DNA from: Lachnospiraceae bacterium
Lineage (GTDB): Bacteria; Bacillota; Clostridia; Lachnospirales; Lachnospiraceae
Length of the DNA stretch: 44,887 nt
Direction: 5' to 3'
NCBI GenBank assembly: GCA_016281385.1
Contig: JAEEIN010000088.1
Location: forward strand, 1-44,887
Shown here: piece after piece, positions 41,962 to 44,887 of the stretch
How positions within the stretch are numbered: the stretch's first letter is position 1
How the letters are laid out: each line of letters opens with the position of its first letter
The notes under the pieces: generated by a model
Told to the model about the DNA's origin: nothing
Database searches by the model: none
Seen by the model: the letters and a program-made list of their open reading frames with translations, nothing else
Translations under genes and position numbers: made by a program

Positions 41962-42454
41962 GTTTATCAGTCCTTTCAAATATCATTTTACAGATAAATC
42001 CGTTTATACAGCCCGTGATGCATCCCACAACGCAAAGAGGAAACATATAGATCATGATTCCGTAAGAAGATAGGATGATCCGGGCACAAAGAAGCTGAGC
42101 AACATTGTGAAACATTCCGCCCGCAATACTGATCCCGGGTATCGAAAACTTATCACTCCGCTTAAAAATATACATTACAAGAAAGCTTAACAAAAAACCG
42201 CTGCAGGACATTGCCAGAGAAAAGGGATTTCCAAAAAGGATCCCCGAAAGCAATACCCTGATAAAACCGATCAGAAAAGCTTCGCCGGGCTTAAACATCA
42301 AAAGTGCCAGCAAAACAACTATATTTGCCAATCCCAGCCTTACTCCCGGAATCGGAAGAAAAACAGGAACAAGACTCTCAACATACGAAAACAGCATAGC
42401 CGCAGCGATCAGAACCCCCATAACGCACAGCCGCTTAACATTTACCCTCTTCAT
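41939..42454 (-). CDS. Gx transporter family protein (PF07456, HepS component I-like)
   Basis: 171-residue membrane protein with about five hydrophobic segments. The motif FSYVESLVPVFLPIPGVRLGLANIVVLLALL is diagnostic of PF07456 (formerly 'heptaprenyl diphosphate synthase component I'); the fold resembles ECF-type S components. Glycine-rich SIAGGMFHNVAQLL follows. Its start overlaps the stop of the NusG-domain-II gene as TGATG. The same two families occur side by side in flavin-based extracellular electron transfer loci (EetA/EetB type), to my recollection; no other such genes are in the window. Confidence 0.88.
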   Translation of the reverse strand: MKRVNVKRLCVMGVLIAAAMLFSYVESLVPVFLPIPGVRLGLANIVVLLALLMFKPGEAFLIGFIRVLLSGILFGNPFSLAMSCSGFLLSFLVMYIFKRSDKFSIPGISIAGGMFHNVAQLLCARIILSSYGIMIYMFPLCVVGCITGCINGFICKMIFERTDKHDWISEG

Positions 42455-42816
42455 CAGTAAGCCACCGTATCGACGCCGTCGCCGCCCTTTATATATACTT
42501 CAAGTCTGTGGGGAAGGCAGACGATCCTGTCTCCGCCTTTGGATATCCTTCCCATCGCAATACAATCCCTGCCGTCACAATCGGATTCTCCGATAAAAAC
42601 CTTTCCATCCGAAATAACGATCAGATTATGTCCGTATTCATTATCAATCGGAATCTCCCTGTCCTCCCGTAATGAATATGTTCCCACCGCATTCCCGTCA
42701 ACGGCTATCACCACAACCGAAGCCTCCGAAGCGTGTCCTTTCAAAAAGACGCTTAAGGATACGGCCAGACTCAATATCAGCAATATTCCGATCAGAATAT
42801 AATCATTCTTTTTCAT
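42454..42816 (-). CDS. NusG domain II-containing protein
   Basis: 120 residues. One N-terminal membrane segment (about 7-25, ILIGILLILSLAVSLSVFL) followed by an extracytoplasmic NusG-domain-II (PF07009) with its typical SDCDGRDCIAMGRISKGGDR and VCLPHRLEVYI. Not a transcription factor; membrane-anchored and usually paired with a Gx-transporter-family gene as here. The ATG at 42816 has no Shine-Dalgarno and falls at the predicted transcription start, so it may be translated from a leaderless mRNA. First gene of the ruvAB operon. Confidence 0.85.
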   Translation of the reverse strand: MKKNDYILIGILLILSLAVSLSVFLKGHASEASVVVIAVDGNAVGTYSLREDREIPIDNEYGHNLIVISDGKVFIGESDCDGRDCIAMGRISKGGDRIVCLPHRLEVYIKGGDGVDTVAY

Positions 42817-42822
42817 GACAAA

Positions 42823-42851
42823 ATCTTATCACAATCGAACATGTGTTTCAA
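42823..42851 (-). promoter_or_regulatory. Promoter giving a probably leaderless NusG_II-Gx-ruvAB transcript
   Basis: Minus strand -35 TTGAAA (42846-42851), 17-nt spacer, extended -10 TGATAAGAT (TAAGAT at 42823-42828). Only six bases (TTTGTC) separate the -10 from the ATG at 42816, so transcription should begin at or next to the start codon. Confidence 0.7.
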
Positions 42852-42863
42852 GTTGAATTTAAT

Positions 42864-42891
42864 AAAAAAACGGGCGGATATCCGCCCGTTT
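42864..42891 (-). terminator. Terminator of leuCD
   Basis: Perfect palindromic stem with arms AAACGGGCGGAT and ATCCGCCCGTTT (42868-42891), followed by TTTTTTT on the minus strand. It lies 7 nt past the leuD stop. Confidence 0.92.
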
Positions 42892-42898
42892 AGATCCA

Positions 42899-43384
42899 TT
42901 ATGAATTTTTGATATAATTCATCAGGCCTTCCGAATTAATGATCTTCTGCATGAATTCGGGGAAGGGCTGTCCTTTGAAGGACTGACCGGTGGTCTTGTC
43001 GGTGATGATACCTGAATCAAAATCGATTTCCACTTCATCCCCTGCATTGATGGAATTTGCCGCCTCTGCGCACTCCATGATGGGAAGTCCGATGTTTATG
43101 GAATTACGGTAAAAGATACGTGCGAAGGTATCGGCGATAACGCAGCTTACACCGCTTGCCTTGATGGCAATGGGAGCATGCTCTCTTGAGGAGCCGCAGC
43201 CGAAGTTCTTTGTAGCAACGATGATGTCACCTGCCTTAACCTTGTTCACAAAATCTTTGTCGATATCTTCCATGCAATGGGTAGCCAGTTCCTTGGGATC
43301 CGAAGAATTAAGATATCTTGCGGGGATGATAACGTCGGTATCCACGTTATCGCCGTATTTAAATACATGTCCTGTAGCTTTCAT
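42899..43384 (-). CDS. leuD: 3-isopropylmalate dehydratase small subunit
   Basis: Small subunit of isopropylmalate isomerase (leucine synthesis). 161 residues, the short archaeal/clostridial type. Motifs: [39 protein letters not shown], and [12 protein letters not shown]. Start at 43384 after AAGGAGG, 14 nt behind leuC. Confidence 0.95.
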   Translation of the reverse strand: MKATGHVFKYGDNVDTDVIIPARYLNSSDPKELATHCMEDIDKDFVNKVKAGDIIVATKNFGCGSSREHAPIAIKASGVSCVIADTFARIFYRNSINIGLPIMECAEAANSINAGDEVEIDFDSGIITDKTTGQSFKGQPFPEFMQKIINSEGLMNYIKNS

Positions 43385-43398
43385 TTATCTTATCCTCC

Positions 43399-44658
43399 TT
43401 ATTCTTCCGGTGCGGCTATGAAGCCCTTAACGGCACTTTCCGCTGCAACGGCGGGACTTGCAAGGTAGATCTCGCTGGTGATGTGTCCCATACGTCCCAC
43501 GAAGTTACGGTTTGTTGTTGATACGCATCTTTCGCCCTCTGCAAGAACCCCCATGTATCCTCCGAGACAGGGACCGCAGGTAGGAGTAGAAACAACACCG
43601 CCGGCCTCGATAAAGGTCTTAAGAAGTCCCTCTTCCATTGCCTGAAGGTAAATGCTCTGTGTGGCAGGAATAACAATAAGACGTATACCCTTCTTAACAT
43701 GACGTCCCGAAAGAACCTTTGCTGCAATGCGAAGGTCGTCGATGCGTCCGTTGGTACATGAACCGATAACGACCTGGTCGATCTTAACAGGCTCTCCTAT
43801 CTCATCGACCGTCTTTGTGTTCTCGGGAAGATGAGGAAAAGCAACAGTTGACTTAAGGGTTGAAAGATCTATGGTATATTCCTCGTCATACTCGGCATCC
43901 GCATCGGCTTCGTATACCTTGTAAGGTCTCTTTGCATGCTCCTTAAGATAAGCCTCAGTAAGCTCATCAACAGGGAATATGCCGTTCTTTGCACCGGCTT
44001 CGATAGCCATGTTTGCGATGGTGAATCTGTCATCCATAGTCAGATTCTTAAGGCCTTCGCCGCAGAATTCCATGGACTTGTATAAAGCACCGTCAACGCC
44101 GATCATACCGATGATATGAAGGATCACGTCCTTACCGGAAACCCATTTTGAAGGCTTTCCCACGATATTGAACTTAATGGCTGAAGGAACCTTGAACCAG
44201 GTCTTGCCCGTAGCCATACCTGCAGCCATATCGGTACTTCCGACACCTGTGGAGAAAGCTCCGAGTGCACCGTAGGTACATGTATGGGAATCCGCACCTA
44301 TGATAACGTCTCCTGCCACCGTAAGTCCTTTTTCGGGCAACAGAGCATGCTCTATACCCATCTCACCCACTTCAAAGTAATTGGTGATCTCATTCTTTAA
44401 AGCAAATTCACGAACACATTTGCAGTGCTCGGCGCTCTTTATATCTTTGTTCGGAACAAAATGATCGGGAACAAGGGCGATCTTATCCTTGTCAAACACC
44501 GAATCAAGTTTGTTCTTCTCCATTTCCTTAATGGCAACGGGGCTGGTTATATCGTTTCCCAGCACCAGATCCAGATCCGCCATTATGAGCTGGCCGGCGG
44601 TAACCGATTCAAGTCCCGCGTGGGCTGCCAGGATCTTCTGTGTCATTGTCATTCCCAT
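43399..44658 (-). CDS. leuC: 3-isopropylmalate dehydratase large subunit
   Basis: Large subunit of isopropylmalate isomerase, an aconitase-type [4Fe-4S] enzyme. About 419 residues from the ATG at 44658 (GGGAGG 8 nt upstream); earlier in-frame codons run through the preceding terminator. Motifs: [37 protein letters not shown], and the cluster ligands in IGSCTNGR and PTCGPCLGG. Pairs with leuD; both follow ilvC, consistent with branched-chain amino acid synthesis. Confidence 0.96.
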   Translation of the reverse strand: MGMTMTQKILAAHAGLESVTAGQLIMADLDLVLGNDITSPVAIKEMEKNKLDSVFDKDKIALVPDHFVPNKDIKSAEHCKCVREFALKNEITNYFEVGEMGIEHALLPEKGLTVAGDVIIGADSHTCTYGALGAFSTGVGSTDMAAGMATGKTWFKVPSAIKFNIVGKPSKWVSGKDVILHIIGMIGVDGALYKSMEFCGEGLKNLTMDDRFTIANMAIEAGAKNGIFPVDELTEAYLKEHAKRPYKVYEADADAEYDEEYTIDLSTLKSTVAFPHLPENTKTVDEIGEPVKIDQVVIGSCTNGRIDDLRIAAKVLSGRHVKKGIRLIVIPATQSIYLQAMEEGLLKTFIEAGGVVSTPTCGPCLGGYMGVLAEGERCVSTTNRNFVGRMGHITSEIYLASPAVAAESAVKGFIAAPEE

Positions 44659-44691
44659 GACTCTATCCTCCCAATGATGATTTAAACAAAT

Positions 44692-44715
44692 AAGGGAGAT
44701 CCGCGGATCTCCCTT
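44692..44715 (-). terminator. Hairpin between ilvC and leuC
   Basis: 24-base perfect palindrome AAGGGAGATCCG with its complement, followed on the minus strand by TTATTTGTTT, 22 nt after the ilvC stop. Terminator-like with a broken T-run; leuCD may rely on partial read-through, as no clear promoter is seen between. Confidence 0.7.
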
Positions 44716-44737
44716 AATCAAGTCTCTTTAAAGAAGA

Positions 44738-44887
44738 TTAGTTGTTGATAAGCTTATCCTCTTCGTTGTTCCAGCTGTAAAGCTTACGAACTTCTTCGCC
44801 CACCTTCTCAGCGGGATGCTCGCTTGCAAGCTTTCTCATAGCCTTGAAGTGACCCTGCTTTCCTGCAGGGCTCATGTCAAGTAAGAA
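44738..44887 (-). CDS. ilvC: Ketol-acid reductoisomerase, C-terminal fragment (runs off the window)
   Basis: The last 49 codons of a gene entering from the right edge. The fragment reads DMSPAGKQGHFKAMRKLASE, then HPAEKVGEEVRKLYSW and ends NEEDKLINN, the C-terminus I remember for IlvC of Lachnospiraceae. The enzyme makes dihydroxyisovalerate in valine/leucine/isoleucine synthesis, which fits the following leuCD. Only the end is visible, so the call rests on the tail and on context. Confidence 0.75.
   Translation of the reverse strand, partial: FLLDMSPAGKQGHFKAMRKLASEHPAEKVGEEVRKLYSWNNEEDKLINN

Noticed and set aside
44659-44721. Longer leuC frame beginning at 44721
   Set aside because: It runs through the ilvC terminator hairpin; the ATG at 44658 has GGGAGG 8 nt upstream and gives the family length.

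Overview
The window looks like chromosomal DNA from a member of the Lachnospiraceae (Clostridia). The grounds are gene content and order: rplU-prp-rpmA behind a split TIGR03960/TIGR03936 pair, an L27 with the Prp-cleaved N-terminal extension, a his operon with HisZ plus short HisG, an Asp23-FakA-RecG-DegV block, a GerW/DUF2953 pair and a SEDS-PBP fusion. Shine-Dalgarno sequences are mostly strong (GGAGG type) and promoters are of the sigma-A type. No tRNA, rRNA, CRISPR array, prophage or intact insertion sequence was seen. Most genes lie on the minus strand; the plus-strand exceptions are rpmB and a cluster at 27-34 kb.

Layout, low to high coordinates (minus-strand operons read right to left). 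1-4.8 kb: two-part radical SAM system, RNase G-like enzyme, then rplU-prp-rpmA from its own promoter. 4.8-9.8 kb: histidine operon hisZ-hisG-hisD-hisB-hisIE; the last gene carries an extra HisF-like barrel that appears catalytically dead. 9.8-13.4 kb: two pseudouridine synthases, an SDR, a membrane protein and recU. 13.5-19.5 kb: a type IIA topoisomerase pair with rsmD, coaD and a coiled-coil protein. 19.5-24.6 kb: degV, recG, fakA and asp23, combining a fatty-acid kinase, its likely lipid-carrier family and a DNA repair helicase. 24.7-27.2 kb: rpmB facing a gerW-type operon.

27.2-31 kb is a cyclic-di-GMP neighbourhood. It has an HD-GYP protein whose HD motif reads YD, then a well-matched c-di-GMP-I (GEMM) aptamer with a terminator hairpin in the leader of a methyl-accepting chemotaxis protein. 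31-34.5 kb holds an Rpn/PD-(D/E)XK protein, dtd and a Na/Pi cotransporter with a PhoU tail, separated by two terminators with almost the same stem. 34.5-39.8 kb encodes a NUDIX hydrolase, a SEDS-class B PBP fusion and a two-gene U32 peptidase. 39.8-42.8 kb encodes zapA, ruvB, ruvA, a Gx-transporter-family protein and a NusG-domain-II protein, with a promoter that would give a leaderless mRNA. The window ends with leuD, leuC and the 3' end of ilvC.

The most interesting signals are the c-di-GMP riboswitch/HD-GYP(YD)/MCP cluster, the HisF-like pseudo-barrel on HisIE, the SEDS-PBP fusion, and start codons without a Shine-Dalgarno placed directly behind terminators or promoters. All homology calls come from reading the sequence and remembered family features; no database search was run.
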